Shown here: one piece after another, positions 37,039 to 45,184 of the stretch | Numbering within the stretch: position 1 is the first letter of the stretch | Layout of the letters: the number at the start of each line of letters is the position of its first letter | From: Ferrimonas aestuarii | GTDB taxonomy: Bacteria; Pseudomonadota; Gammaproteobacteria; Enterobacterales; Shewanellaceae | Length of the DNA: 64,000 bases | Assembly (NCBI RefSeq): GCF_005116665.1 | Contig: NZ_SWCJ01000005.1 | Location: 1-64,000 of the forward strand | Direction of reading: 5' to 3' | Made by a program: the position numbers and the translations under genes | Notes under the pieces: generated by a model | What the model was told of the DNA's origin: nothing | What the model saw: only the letters and a program-made list of their open reading frames with translations | The model's database searches: none

Positions 37039-37197
37039 ATGTCTGACAAGATCAAGAATGCCATCGAAGATATCAAGCGTGAAACTCTGGAGCGTCTGAG
37101 CGCAGAAGAGAATGAGCTGCTGGAAGATGAGGTTGCAGGCGGTTCTAACGGTGTATTCCAATGCTGTAACGCTCAAGAAGAAATGAAGCAGTACTAA
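37039..37197 (+). CDS. Putative RiPP precursor peptide B (double-glycine)
   Basis: A 52-residue peptide with AAGGAA seven bases before its ATG. The leader (1-35) is amphipathic and acidic, with LERLSAEENELLEDEVAGG before the cleavage point. The predicted core is SNGVFQCCNAQEEMKQY. Adjacent cysteines C42 and C43 are present; C43 is followed after three residues by E47. It lies directly upstream of the radical SAM gene, with a hairpin between, the usual layout for a highly expressed precursor and its less expressed maturase. Cleavage after GG would be by the C39 exporter encoded at 39564-41702. Confidence 0.8.
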   Translation: MSDKIKNAIEDIKRETLERLSAEENELLEDEVAGGSNGVFQCCNAQEEMKQY

Positions 37198-37213
37198 TTA
37201 TTGCTTGGTTTTG

Positions 37214-37245
37214 GCGAGCACCATTCTATGGTGCTCGCTTTTATT
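37214..37245 (+). terminator. Attenuating hairpin after precursor B
   Basis: GCGAGCACCA (37214-37223) pairs perfectly with 37229-37238 over a 5-base loop, followed by TTTTATT. As no promoter is obvious before the radical SAM gene, it probably works as a partial terminator, giving more precursor than enzyme mRNA. Confidence 0.8.
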
Positions 37246-37271
37246 GCCGTTATAAAATAAGGATAATAACA

Positions 37272-38327
37272 ATGTCAAATTCAATTAGTTTAGATTCGGT
37301 TGGCGACTACTTTAAAAAAGAATACGTGAGGAGTGCCAGCGATGGTCACCTTTATCTAACCATTCTTCCAACGGAAAAATGTAATTTTAGATGCACGTAT
37401 TGCTACGAAGATTTTGAAATTGGCAAGATGACAGATGACACCTTACACGGCATTAAAAATCTACTGACCAAAGCGGCACCAACGTTAAAAAATCTCATGA
37501 TCTCTTGGTTCGGTGGTGAACCGACCTTAAATGCCAAGGCGATGATTGAGATTTCAGAACACATTCGACAGTTGCAGAGCCAATATGGCTTTGTTTATAA
37601 GGCACACGTAACCACCAACGGCTACCTGTTGGACGAAGCGATGTTTACTCGATTTGTCGAACTGGGCATCAATGACTACCAAATTACCCTAGATGGCGAC
37701 GCCGAGTGCCATGATGTCACGCGCAAGCAAGCCAGTGGTAAAGGCTCGTTCGAGGTTATCTGGAATAACCTGCTCAACTTTAGAAAAATCAAAGACAACT
37801 TCATTGTGATGCTGAGATTGCACATCACCAAGCTCAATGAAGAGTCGATGTACCGCTTATGTAAGATGATCAAAGCGGAATTCGGTGACGACCCTCGCTT
37901 TACCACCGTAGTGGAAGAGATTAAGAATCTGGGGGACGGTGTGGATGGTGCCGATGCCAAGCAGTTTGTGGCCAGCGACGCCAAAAGCCGTGCCGAAGAG
38001 ATCAAAGAGCTGATGCACGAAAGCAAGGATGAACAGGTAAAGCTGATTGAAAATGGTAATCCCTACATTTGTTACGCCTCTATGCCTCGTCAATTGCTGA
38101 TTCGCCCCAACGGCACCATTGGCAAGTGCACCGTAATGCTCAACAAAGATGCCAATCATCTGGGGAAGTTGAACCGAAATGGCGACTATGAACTGGATGG
38201 CAAGAAGATGGATCTTTGGGTTCGTGGGTTCGTGTCATTGGACGCCACGGAATTGAGCTGCCCGGCACGGGGAATACCTAGCTCACCCAAGTACCAAAAT
38301 GAACTCAATGCCGTTGCCGTTGCATAA
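37272..38327 (+). CDS. Radical SAM peptide maturase with partial SPASM tail
   Basis: A 351-residue radical SAM enzyme. The 4Fe-4S site is C37-x3-C41-x2-C44 (CNFRCTYCYE), with the SAM-binding GGEP at 81-84. The C terminus begins like a SPASM domain: C266-x13-G280-x4-C285. Only one further cysteine (C329, in SCPARG) follows, instead of the usual C-x2-C-x5-C-x3-C, so the second auxiliary cluster is probably absent. No separate RiPP recognition element is evident; the first 30 residues could bind the leader. Context (precursor, exporter) indicates peptide modification. The reaction is unknown; a Cys-to-acid thioether is a candidate. Confidence 0.9.
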   Translation: MSNSISLDSVGDYFKKEYVRSASDGHLYLTILPTEKCNFRCTYCYEDFEIGKMTDDTLHGIKNLLTKAAPTLKNLMISWFGGEPTLNAKAMIEISEHIRQLQSQYGFVYKAHVTTNGYLLDEAMFTRFVELGINDYQITLDGDAECHDVTRKQASGKGSFEVIWNNLLNFRKIKDNFIVMLRLHITKLNEESMYRLCKMIKAEFGDDPRFTTVVEEIKNLGDGVDGADAKQFVASDAKSRAEEIKELMHESKDEQVKLIENGNPYICYASMPRQLLIRPNGTIGKCTVMLNKDANHLGKLNRNGDYELDGKKMDLWVRGFVSLDATELSCPARGIPSSPKYQNELNAVAVA

Positions 38328-38336
38328 GGGGATGGC

Positions 38337-39554
38337 ATGGCAGCCAAAAAGAGATCTATCTATCGCAAAGAGGTGTTTGACGCCTTAACTGCACGCCATG
38401 GTGACGTGCTGTTGACCCGTCCCACCTCCTTCTCTGTCATCAGCCTGTTTTTGGTGGTGGTGGCGGGCTTACTGCTGACCTACGCCATCGTGACCCAATT
38501 TACTCAAACACGGGATCTGCCTGGAGCCATGGTCATTGAACAGGGGGAAGTGAAGGCGCGGGCACTGGAAGCCAGCTTAGTGGAGCAGGTGCTGGTGCAG
38601 GAGGGGCAGCAGGTCACTCAAGGCCAGCCACTGCTGAAGGTCACGGTGCCAAGTCGTCGTTACGACAGTGACAGTTTGGCAAAGATGCAGTCGGCCATCG
38701 AAGAGAAGATTGACAGCGCAGAGCGGCGGCTGGGATTTCAGCGGCGGCTGAATCAACTGCAGGCCGATGCCTTAGCCAATGAAGAGCAAACCCTGATTGA
38801 GCAGCAGCGCCAACTGCAGGCGCAGATTCAGCTTGAGCAGGAGTTTTTAGAGCACCTAACGTCGATGGCGAAACAGGCTAAGACCGGAGAGCAGGGCCAG
38901 TATGACCGCCTCTACACCCAGGTGCTGGAAAAGCGCATCCACATTCATGGTCTGAACCAAGACAGCCAACAATTGACACTGAAGATTGGCAGCATTGAGC
39001 AGCGGCTGCAGAGCGCGGTAATCAAAGGTGAGGAGATGCTGACCGGTTACCGCCAGCAACTGGGGCAATTGCAACTGGACTTAGCCAAGCTGACTGGCGA
39101 TCAGAGTTACATGATCACCGCCCCTCGTGGCGGCGTCGTGGCGCGACTTGGGGTGACGAAAGGGCAATTTCTGCAATCCGGCGATGCGGCGGTCACCTTG
39201 ATGCCTGAAGCGGCCAAATTGGTGGCTGAGCTCAAGGTTCGCTCCGACTTAGTGCGCCACATTGAGGCGGAGCAACCGGTGTGGCTCAAGATTGATGCCT
39301 TTCCTTATCAGCGCTTTGGGTTGTTTGAGGGCAAGGTAACTAAGGTGTCTCACTCCGTGGTGGAACCTGAGGCGTTTGCCAATGCGCAAGGACCTCAGGT
39401 GCCGATGTATCGTGCCATCGTTGAGTTGCACCAGCCTCAAGATTCCAAGCTTGGGCCCATCACCTTGCAATCAGGCATGTCGCTCCAGGCTATGGTCAAA
39501 GGGGGCACCCAGTCGATCTGGTCATGGATGGTTGCGCCACAAACAGAACAATAA
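38337..39554 (+). CDS. HlyD-family adaptor for the C39 exporter
   Basis: A membrane-fusion protein linking the inner-membrane ABC exporter to an outer-membrane channel. It has one N-terminal transmembrane segment (about 28-48, VISLFLVVVAGLLLTYAIVT), a split lipoyl domain (RALEASLVEQVLVQEGQQVTQGQPLL ... APRGGVVARLGVTKGQFLQSG), long coiled coils rich in Gln and Leu between (about 110-245), and a C-terminal beta-barrel part. Length 405. It lies 9 bases after the maturase and 9 before the exporter. No TolC gene is present in the cluster, so a housekeeping TolC is probably used. Confidence 0.92.
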   Translation: MAAKKRSIYRKEVFDALTARHGDVLLTRPTSFSVISLFLVVVAGLLLTYAIVTQFTQTRDLPGAMVIEQGEVKARALEASLVEQVLVQEGQQVTQGQPLLKVTVPSRRYDSDSLAKMQSAIEEKIDSAERRLGFQRRLNQLQADALANEEQTLIEQQRQLQAQIQLEQEFLEHLTSMAKQAKTGEQGQYDRLYTQVLEKRIHIHGLNQDSQQLTLKIGSIEQRLQSAVIKGEEMLTGYRQQLGQLQLDLAKLTGDQSYMITAPRGGVVARLGVTKGQFLQSGDAAVTLMPEAAKLVAELKVRSDLVRHIEAEQPVWLKIDAFPYQRFGLFEGKVTKVSHSVVEPEAFANAQGPQVPMYRAIVELHQPQDSKLGPITLQSGMSLQAMVKGGTQSIWSWMVAPQTEQ

Positions 39555-39563
39555 GGACGTGGC

Positions 39564-41702
39564 ATGAGTGAACTATTAGATAAGTTATCCTTTAGCAGCC
39601 GCAAACGCTTGCCGGTTATTTTGCAAAGTGAAGGCGCCGAGTGCGGCCTGGCCTGCCTGTGCATGATTGCCAACTATCATGGCCACAAGTTGGATCTATT
39701 TACCCTGCGAAAGAGCTACCCCATCAGCTTAAAAGGCGCCAATCTTAAACAGCTGATTGGCATCGCCGCCAAACTCAATTTGGTTGGTCGCCCGATTAAA
39801 GCCGCCCTTGAGGATCTCCCAAAACTGGCAACGCCGGTGATTTTGCATTGGGATCTCAACCACTTTGTGGTGCTTAAAAAAGTGGTTGGCAATAAGGTGA
39901 TCATCCACGACCCAGGCAAAGGGCTGGTGAAGCTGTCGATGGACGAGGTGTCCAAATCCTTTACCGGTATCGCCTTGGAACTTCGCCCATCAGAGAATTT
40001 TCAGCCTAAAGACGAGCAGCTGAAACTGAGCCTCAACGTATTGTGGCGCAATGCCGTTGGGCTTAAACGAAGCCTCGGCCAGATTTTGCTGTTGTCGTTT
40101 TTGCTGCAACTGTTGTTGTTGGTCTCGCCCTATTTTGTCCAGTTGATTGTCGACAATGTGGTGGTGAGTCGCGACTTAGATTTTCTGTTTGTACTGGGCA
40201 TCGGCTTCTCATTGGTGTTGCTGATTCAGGTGGCCACCAAGGCGTTTCGGTCTTGGATTGTGCTCTATTTCCAATCGACCTTGGGCATTCAGTTGGTTGC
40301 CAACCTGTTTAAGCACCTGCTTCGCCTGCCAATGAGCTGGTTCGGTAAGCGCTTTACCGGTGACATCCTGTCCCGTTTCCAATCACTGGATTTTATTAAG
40401 AAATTACTCAGTGAGGGGTTCGTAGAAAGTGTGGTCGATGGCGTGATGACCATATTGACCGTGGTGATGATGCTGATTTTAAGTCCTGGGCTGGCGCTCA
40501 TCTCCATCGTGGCAGTGCTGACCTACAGCGCCGTGCGGCTTGGGATCTACCCAGCGATGCGCAACCACACCAAAGAGAGCCTTCAGTATAAAGCTTCCGC
40601 CGATGGGCTGTTTTATGAGGCCATTCGTACCGTTCAGCCGGTTAAGGTGTTCAATGGTGAGTCGATTCAGCAATCGAAGATGGAAAACGCCAATGCCACT
40701 TGGATGAACTCAGAGATTAAGTTGGGTCGATTGACCATCGCTTACAACACCTTCAAGGAGCTGCTCTATGGGGCAGAGTACCTCGCACTGCTGTGGCTTG
40801 GGGCCTATTTGGTGATTGCCGAATCGATTACCGTGGGGGTGCTGTTTGCCTTTTTAGCCTATCGACAGCAGTTTGCTACCAGCAGTCAGATGCTGCTGGA
40901 AAAGCTGTTTGAGTGGAAGATGCTGGGTATTCACCTGTCGCGCGTGGCCGACATCGCCTTGGAAGATCAGGAGGCGCACCTAGACAGCCAGCTGCCGGTA
41001 CCGCAGCGACCCAAAGGGCGAATTGAACTGAAGAACCTGTCGTTTCGTTACAGCGACAATGAGCCCTACCTGTTTGAAAACCTGTCATTGACCATTGAAC
41101 CTGGGGAGTGCGTGGTGCTGACTGCACCCTCTGGCTTTGGCAAAACCACCTTAATGAAGATCATGATGGGTTTGATGCCGCCTACCAGTGGCACCATCAG
41201 TTTTGATGGGGTCGATATCCACACATTAGGCCTCTCGAACTACCGCAGCATGATCTCGGCGGTGATGCAGGGCGATCACCTGCTCTCCGGCTCCATTGGC
41301 GACAACATCAGTTTCTTCTCTATCGACCAGGATCTGGAGCTGTTGGAGTCGGTGGCCCAAGACGCTCACATTTTGGATGACATCAATGCCATGCCCATGG
41401 GGTTCCACTCGCTGGCGGGCGACATGGGCAGCACCCTCTCCGGCGGACAGATTCAGCGGGTACTTCTGGCGCGCGCCATGTACAAGCAGCCTAAGGTGTT
41501 GTTCCTCGATGAGGCCAGCAGCGCCCTAGATGTGGATACCGAGCGGCGCATTAACGGCGTACTTAAGGGGCTGGGGATGACCCGAATTATGATTGCCCAC
41601 CGAGTGGAAACCATCAATATGGCCGACCGCATTATCGACTTAACTCAGCCGGAAACGGTGCAAAAAACCAATAATGTGGTCGCGCATACGGCGTTGGTTT
41701 AG
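39564..41702 (+). CDS. C39-peptidase ABC exporter (double-glycine processing)
   Basis: A fused peptidase, membrane and ATPase protein that cuts leaders after GG and exports the peptide. The N-terminal C39 domain (1-135) has an intact triad: C27 in AECGLACLCMI, H100 in LNHFVVL, D116 in IIHDPG. The six-segment membrane domain spans about 155-440. The ATPase has Walker A APSGFGKTTL, signature LSGGQIQRVLLARAMY and Walker B VLFLDEASSALD. Length 712 is standard for the family. It is expected to act on precursors A and B. Confidence 0.95.
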   Translation: MSELLDKLSFSSRKRLPVILQSEGAECGLACLCMIANYHGHKLDLFTLRKSYPISLKGANLKQLIGIAAKLNLVGRPIKAALEDLPKLATPVILHWDLNHFVVLKKVVGNKVIIHDPGKGLVKLSMDEVSKSFTGIALELRPSENFQPKDEQLKLSLNVLWRNAVGLKRSLGQILLLSFLLQLLLLVSPYFVQLIVDNVVVSRDLDFLFVLGIGFSLVLLIQVATKAFRSWIVLYFQSTLGIQLVANLFKHLLRLPMSWFGKRFTGDILSRFQSLDFIKKLLSEGFVESVVDGVMTILTVVMMLILSPGLALISIVAVLTYSAVRLGIYPAMRNHTKESLQYKASADGLFYEAIRTVQPVKVFNGESIQQSKMENANATWMNSEIKLGRLTIAYNTFKELLYGAEYLALLWLGAYLVIAESITVGVLFAFLAYRQQFATSSQMLLEKLFEWKMLGIHLSRVADIALEDQEAHLDSQLPVPQRPKGRIELKNLSFRYSDNEPYLFENLSLTIEPGECVVLTAPSGFGKTTLMKIMMGLMPPTSGTISFDGVDIHTLGLSNYRSMISAVMQGDHLLSGSIGDNISFFSIDQDLELLESVAQDAHILDDINAMPMGFHSLAGDMGSTLSGGQIQRVLLARAMYKQPKVLFLDEASSALDVDTERRINGVLKGLGMTRIMIAHRVETINMADRIIDLTQPETVQKTNNVVAHTALV

Positions 41703-41713
41703 GGAGAACAACA

Positions 41714-43129
41714 ATGAAATACCTAACAACTTTTCTGCGGTTACTGGTTGTGGTCGTCGCCTTCGCAACGCCCCAATTCTCAGTGGCCAAAGAGCTGAGC
41801 CGAGAGCAGAAGCTGTATGGTTTGGCGCAATTTTGGAAAGAGGTCAGCTACAACTTTGCCTACTTCGATCAGGTGCCAGAGCTGGACTGGGATCAGCAGT
41901 ATCTGCATTTCATTGAGGTGGTGGCCAATACCGAAAATGACCACGAGTATTACCGTCAGATGCTCCGTTTTGCGGCGCTGCTTCAAGATGGCATGACCCA
42001 CATTACTCCGCCAGCACCACTGTTGGAGCAGTATGTGGGCTGGGCTCCCATTCAGCTGAGTGAGCACAACCGAAAGGCGGTGGTGACTGCCGTTGCCGAG
42101 TCTCTGCAGCAGCAGTTACCGACAGGCGCCGTGATTACTCAGGTAAACGCAATGGCAGTGGATGAGTTCCTCGCCAAACAGGTGTTTCCGTTTATCAGCA
42201 GTTCGACCGAACAGATCTTGTGGGATAAAGGCATTCGCGGCAGCCGCAAAACCGGCGTGGGTTTGCTGGCGGGACCGGTCGGCGCGACGCTTGAGATCAC
42301 CGCGGTTACCGCCGAAGGGGAAACGGTTAAGGTGAGTACTCAATACCTGTCCAGCTCCGAGGCTCCAACCATGGTGGGGCAGGCAAACCCGCGTCGCAGT
42401 GCCAATTTTGAGTACAAAGCGCTAGCGGATAATTTGGGGTACGTGCGCATCGGAACCTTTGCGGACACCAAGGTGGTGACTCAGTTTCGGGAGGTGTTGC
42501 CACAGCTGCAGCAGCACCAAGGCTTGGTGCTGGACATTCGTCACAATGGTGGCGGCAATACCTTCATTGCCGAAGAGATCCTAAAGCACCTCTCTTTTGT
42601 GAATTTGATTGGTGCCAAGAGCAAGATGCGGGTGCACAACTCCACCTACAAAGCGTGGGGGCGATTCGCCTCTGAGTACGCTTGGGCTGAAAAATACCTG
42701 TCCTATTTTAATGGCGACGCTTGGGTTGAAAGTGAGCCCAACCTGTTGGAAGTGGACGATGTGGACATCGCCGATAAGCTGGTGGTGCCTACTGTGGTGC
42801 TCATCGGTAAAAACACCGCCAAAGCGGCAGAAGATTTTCTTATCTATCTGGATGACGTTAGCCACGTCAAAACCCTAGGCCAACCCACCTATGGCAGTAC
42901 TGGCCAACCGCTGATTTTCGATCTCCCCGGTGGCGGTTCTGCAAAGGTGTGCACGAAAAGAGAGACCTACGCCGATGGTCGTGACTTTGTTGGCTTTGGC
43001 ATCCAGCCTGATCGGTTTATTAGCCAAAATATCAGTGATATAGTCGATGGCGAGGACGTGGTGTTAATGGAAGCGACCAGCCTTCTCAATCAACAACTTC
43101 ACGTATCAAAATCTGCTTTTGTTCAATAA
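41714..43129 (+). CDS. Periplasmic S41-family protein lacking the catalytic Ser
   Basis: A 471-residue protein with a signal peptide (RLLVVVVAFATPQFSVA-KE). The C-terminal S41 (tricorn/CtpA-like) fold is clear from LVLDIRHNGGGNT. In the segment that normally reads like T-x-S-A-A-E with the nucleophilic serine, this protein has NTAKAAEDF, with K370 in its place. The following YGSTGQP loop is kept. It may therefore be an inactive peptide-binding relative, or use another residue. Its place between the two transport systems suggests work on the exported peptide, its receptor or immunity. Confidence 0.82.
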   Translation: MKYLTTFLRLLVVVVAFATPQFSVAKELSREQKLYGLAQFWKEVSYNFAYFDQVPELDWDQQYLHFIEVVANTENDHEYYRQMLRFAALLQDGMTHITPPAPLLEQYVGWAPIQLSEHNRKAVVTAVAESLQQQLPTGAVITQVNAMAVDEFLAKQVFPFISSSTEQILWDKGIRGSRKTGVGLLAGPVGATLEITAVTAEGETVKVSTQYLSSSEAPTMVGQANPRRSANFEYKALADNLGYVRIGTFADTKVVTQFREVLPQLQQHQGLVLDIRHNGGGNTFIAEEILKHLSFVNLIGAKSKMRVHNSTYKAWGRFASEYAWAEKYLSYFNGDAWVESEPNLLEVDDVDIADKLVVPTVVLIGKNTAKAAEDFLIYLDDVSHVKTLGQPTYGSTGQPLIFDLPGGGSAKVCTKRETYADGRDFVGFGIQPDRFISQNISDIVDGEDVVLMEATSLLNQQLHVSKSAFVQ

Positions 43130-43211
43130 CAATAAATCGTGCCCCCAGGGGAGCGTTTAGCGACTCAATTGCTGAGACGTAGGCAAAAACCAAAAGCGCA
43201 AGGAAGCGATT

Positions 43212-44435
43212 ATGAGAAACAGTGCCCGAAGTTGGGTGTATGGTGGCCTGAGTATCGCCTCTGCGGTGATGTTGGCGTCTGGATGGTTGATGGGCTTTGC
43301 CGATCCCGTCCAAGTGGTGTCGGCTCAAGGGGTGGTCATTGAGAAAGTTCGCTCCGGGGACTTTGCTTTGACCGTGGAGGGTTACGGTACCCTGCAGTCG
43401 GTCAATCGACGCCTGATCACCGCCACCAGTACTGCCATCGTTGACGAAATTCGCTTGAAAGCCGGTGCGCCGGTGGAGCCGGACACCGTCATTCTTACCC
43501 TGAAAAACCCCGAGCTCGAAGGCCAGTTGCGTCAAGCCTTAGCCTTCTTAAAGAGCGCCAAAACCTCCAAACGCCAGCTTAATCTGCAGCAGCAGCGAGA
43601 GCTGCTCAACAGTGAATCCCAATTTGCCGAGCTTAAGGCGGAAGCGGAGATCGCCCAGTTGCAGATGGAAGCGGAGCGCTCCTTGGTGGAGTCTGGCGTC
43701 ATCTCTGGCATCAGTGCTAAGCGCAATCAACTTAAAGCCGCGCAGCTTCGTCAGCGGGTTGAGCTGGAGAAAGCCAAGTTGCAGAAACTGCAGCAGGTTC
43801 ACCAAGAAACCTTGTCGATTCAAGATGAGTTGATCGCTCAGGCGGAAGATAACTACCAACAAGTGAAACATCAGGTGGATCAGCTGTCGGTTAAAGCTGG
43901 CATCTCCGGAGTGATTCAGCAGTTGCCGGTTACCCTAGGAGAGAGCGTGGTCCCAGGTACTCGCATTGCGACCGTCGGTAGCCTGTTTCCTTTGGTGGCG
44001 GAGATAAAGGTTCCTCAGCTGCAGGCCAATCTGTTGATGAGTGGTCAGCAGGCGGAGATCACTGCACTGGATCAATCGGTGTATGGCCAAGTGGTGCGCA
44101 TCGATCCTGTGGTAAGCGAAGGTGCGGTTCAGGTGGATATTTTGTTGGACGGTGAAACCAAGCTGAAACCGATGCAGATGGTGGATGCGTTGATTCAGGC
44201 TAAGGTCGACCCCAATGTTCGCTTCATTCATGCCCCTGCGGGCATTCAGCAAAACAGCAAACAGCAGCTATTTAAGGTTGCCGAAGACAACTCCGGTGTC
44301 CGCGTTGAGGTCAATTTTGGTAAGCGCTCCGGGGATTTGATTCAGGTCATTGCTGGCGTGTCTCCGGGAGAGCGGCTGATCACCTCTCAAATCGATGTGG
44401 ACGAATCCATCTCCCGCATCCAACTCAAACTATAA
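43212..44435 (+). CDS. MacA-like periplasmic adaptor (second HlyD-type protein)
   Basis: A 407-residue membrane-fusion protein with one N-terminal anchor (WVYGGLSIASAVMLASGWLMG). It has a biotinyl-lipoyl type hairpin (LTVEGYGTLQSVNRRLITATST ... AGISGVIQQLPVTLGESVVPGTRI), a coiled coil (about 95-215) and a C-terminal barrel. It precedes a MacB-type ATPase and a large permease and should join them to an outer-membrane channel. It lies 82 bases after the S41 gene, the widest gap in the operon, with GCAAGGAAGCG before the ATG. Confidence 0.88.
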   Translation: MRNSARSWVYGGLSIASAVMLASGWLMGFADPVQVVSAQGVVIEKVRSGDFALTVEGYGTLQSVNRRLITATSTAIVDEIRLKAGAPVEPDTVILTLKNPELEGQLRQALAFLKSAKTSKRQLNLQQQRELLNSESQFAELKAEAEIAQLQMEAERSLVESGVISGISAKRNQLKAAQLRQRVELEKAKLQKLQQVHQETLSIQDELIAQAEDNYQQVKHQVDQLSVKAGISGVIQQLPVTLGESVVPGTRIATVGSLFPLVAEIKVPQLQANLLMSGQQAEITALDQSVYGQVVRIDPVVSEGAVQVDILLDGETKLKPMQMVDALIQAKVDPNVRFIHAPAGIQQNSKQQLFKVAEDNSGVRVEVNFGKRSGDLIQVIAGVSPGERLITSQIDVDESISRIQLKL

Positions 44436-44446
44436 GAGAGCAAAAC

Positions 44447-45184
44447 ATGGACGTATTGCAGCTAAACAACATTCAGAAAACTTTTGGTGAAGGTGGTCAG
44501 GCTAACGCCGTATTAAAAGGCGTGAGTTTCTCCGTTGCCAAGGGTGAATTTGTCGCAATCAGTGGCCCATCGGGCTGCGGGAAATCCACCTTGCTCAGCA
44601 TTATGGGGCTGTTGGATACCCCTGATGGCGGTGACTATCTCATTGAGGGGCAAAACGTCTCCTCCCTGAACGCCGATGGACGGGCGCAGTTACGGGGTAA
44701 GCAGGTGGGGTTTGTGTTTCAGGCCTTTAACCTAATTGACGAGTTAACGGTACAAGAGAACGTCGCCCTGCCACTGAAATATCAAGAGGTTGCTAAATCA
44801 GAGCGACTGTCTCGAGCTAAACACTGCCTAGAGCAGGTTGGCCTTGGGGATAAGCTTAACTTGCTGCCGAACCAGCTTTCCGGTGGGCAGCAGCAGCGAG
44901 TTTCCATTGCCAGAGCCTTAGCTGGCCAGTCGGGCATCGTGCTGGTGGATGAGCCAACTGGAAACCTAGACTCCAAAAACGGCGACGCGGTGATGAAATT
45001 GCTGCAGGATCTTAACGGGCAGGGCACCACCATCGTGCTGGTAACCCACGATCCCCGTTATGCAGACATGGCTCATCGCACCATCATGTTGAAAGACGGC
45101 TTGGTGGAGCGTGAAATGGTGGCTTCATCGGGGTTGGTGCCGGCTAACCAGCCCATCCGTGAGAGCGATACGGTGGCGGTATGA
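44447..45184 (+). CDS. MacB/LolD-type ABC transporter ATPase
   Basis: A 245-residue stand-alone ATPase of the MacB/LolD/FtsE class, which powers mechanotransmission rather than passage through the membrane. Walker A is GPSGCGKSTL, signature LSGGQQQRVSIARAL, Walker B IVLVDEPTGNLD and the switch histidine is in VTHDPRYA. The stop overlaps the permease start by 4 bases, so the two are made together. Confidence 0.95.
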   Translation: MDVLQLNNIQKTFGEGGQANAVLKGVSFSVAKGEFVAISGPSGCGKSTLLSIMGLLDTPDGGDYLIEGQNVSSLNADGRAQLRGKQVGFVFQAFNLIDELTVQENVALPLKYQEVAKSERLSRAKHCLEQVGLGDKLNLLPNQLSGGQQQRVSIARALAGQSGIVLVDEPTGNLDSKNGDAVMKLLQDLNGQGTTIVLVTHDPRYADMAHRTIMLKDGLVEREMVASSGLVPANQPIRESDTVAV

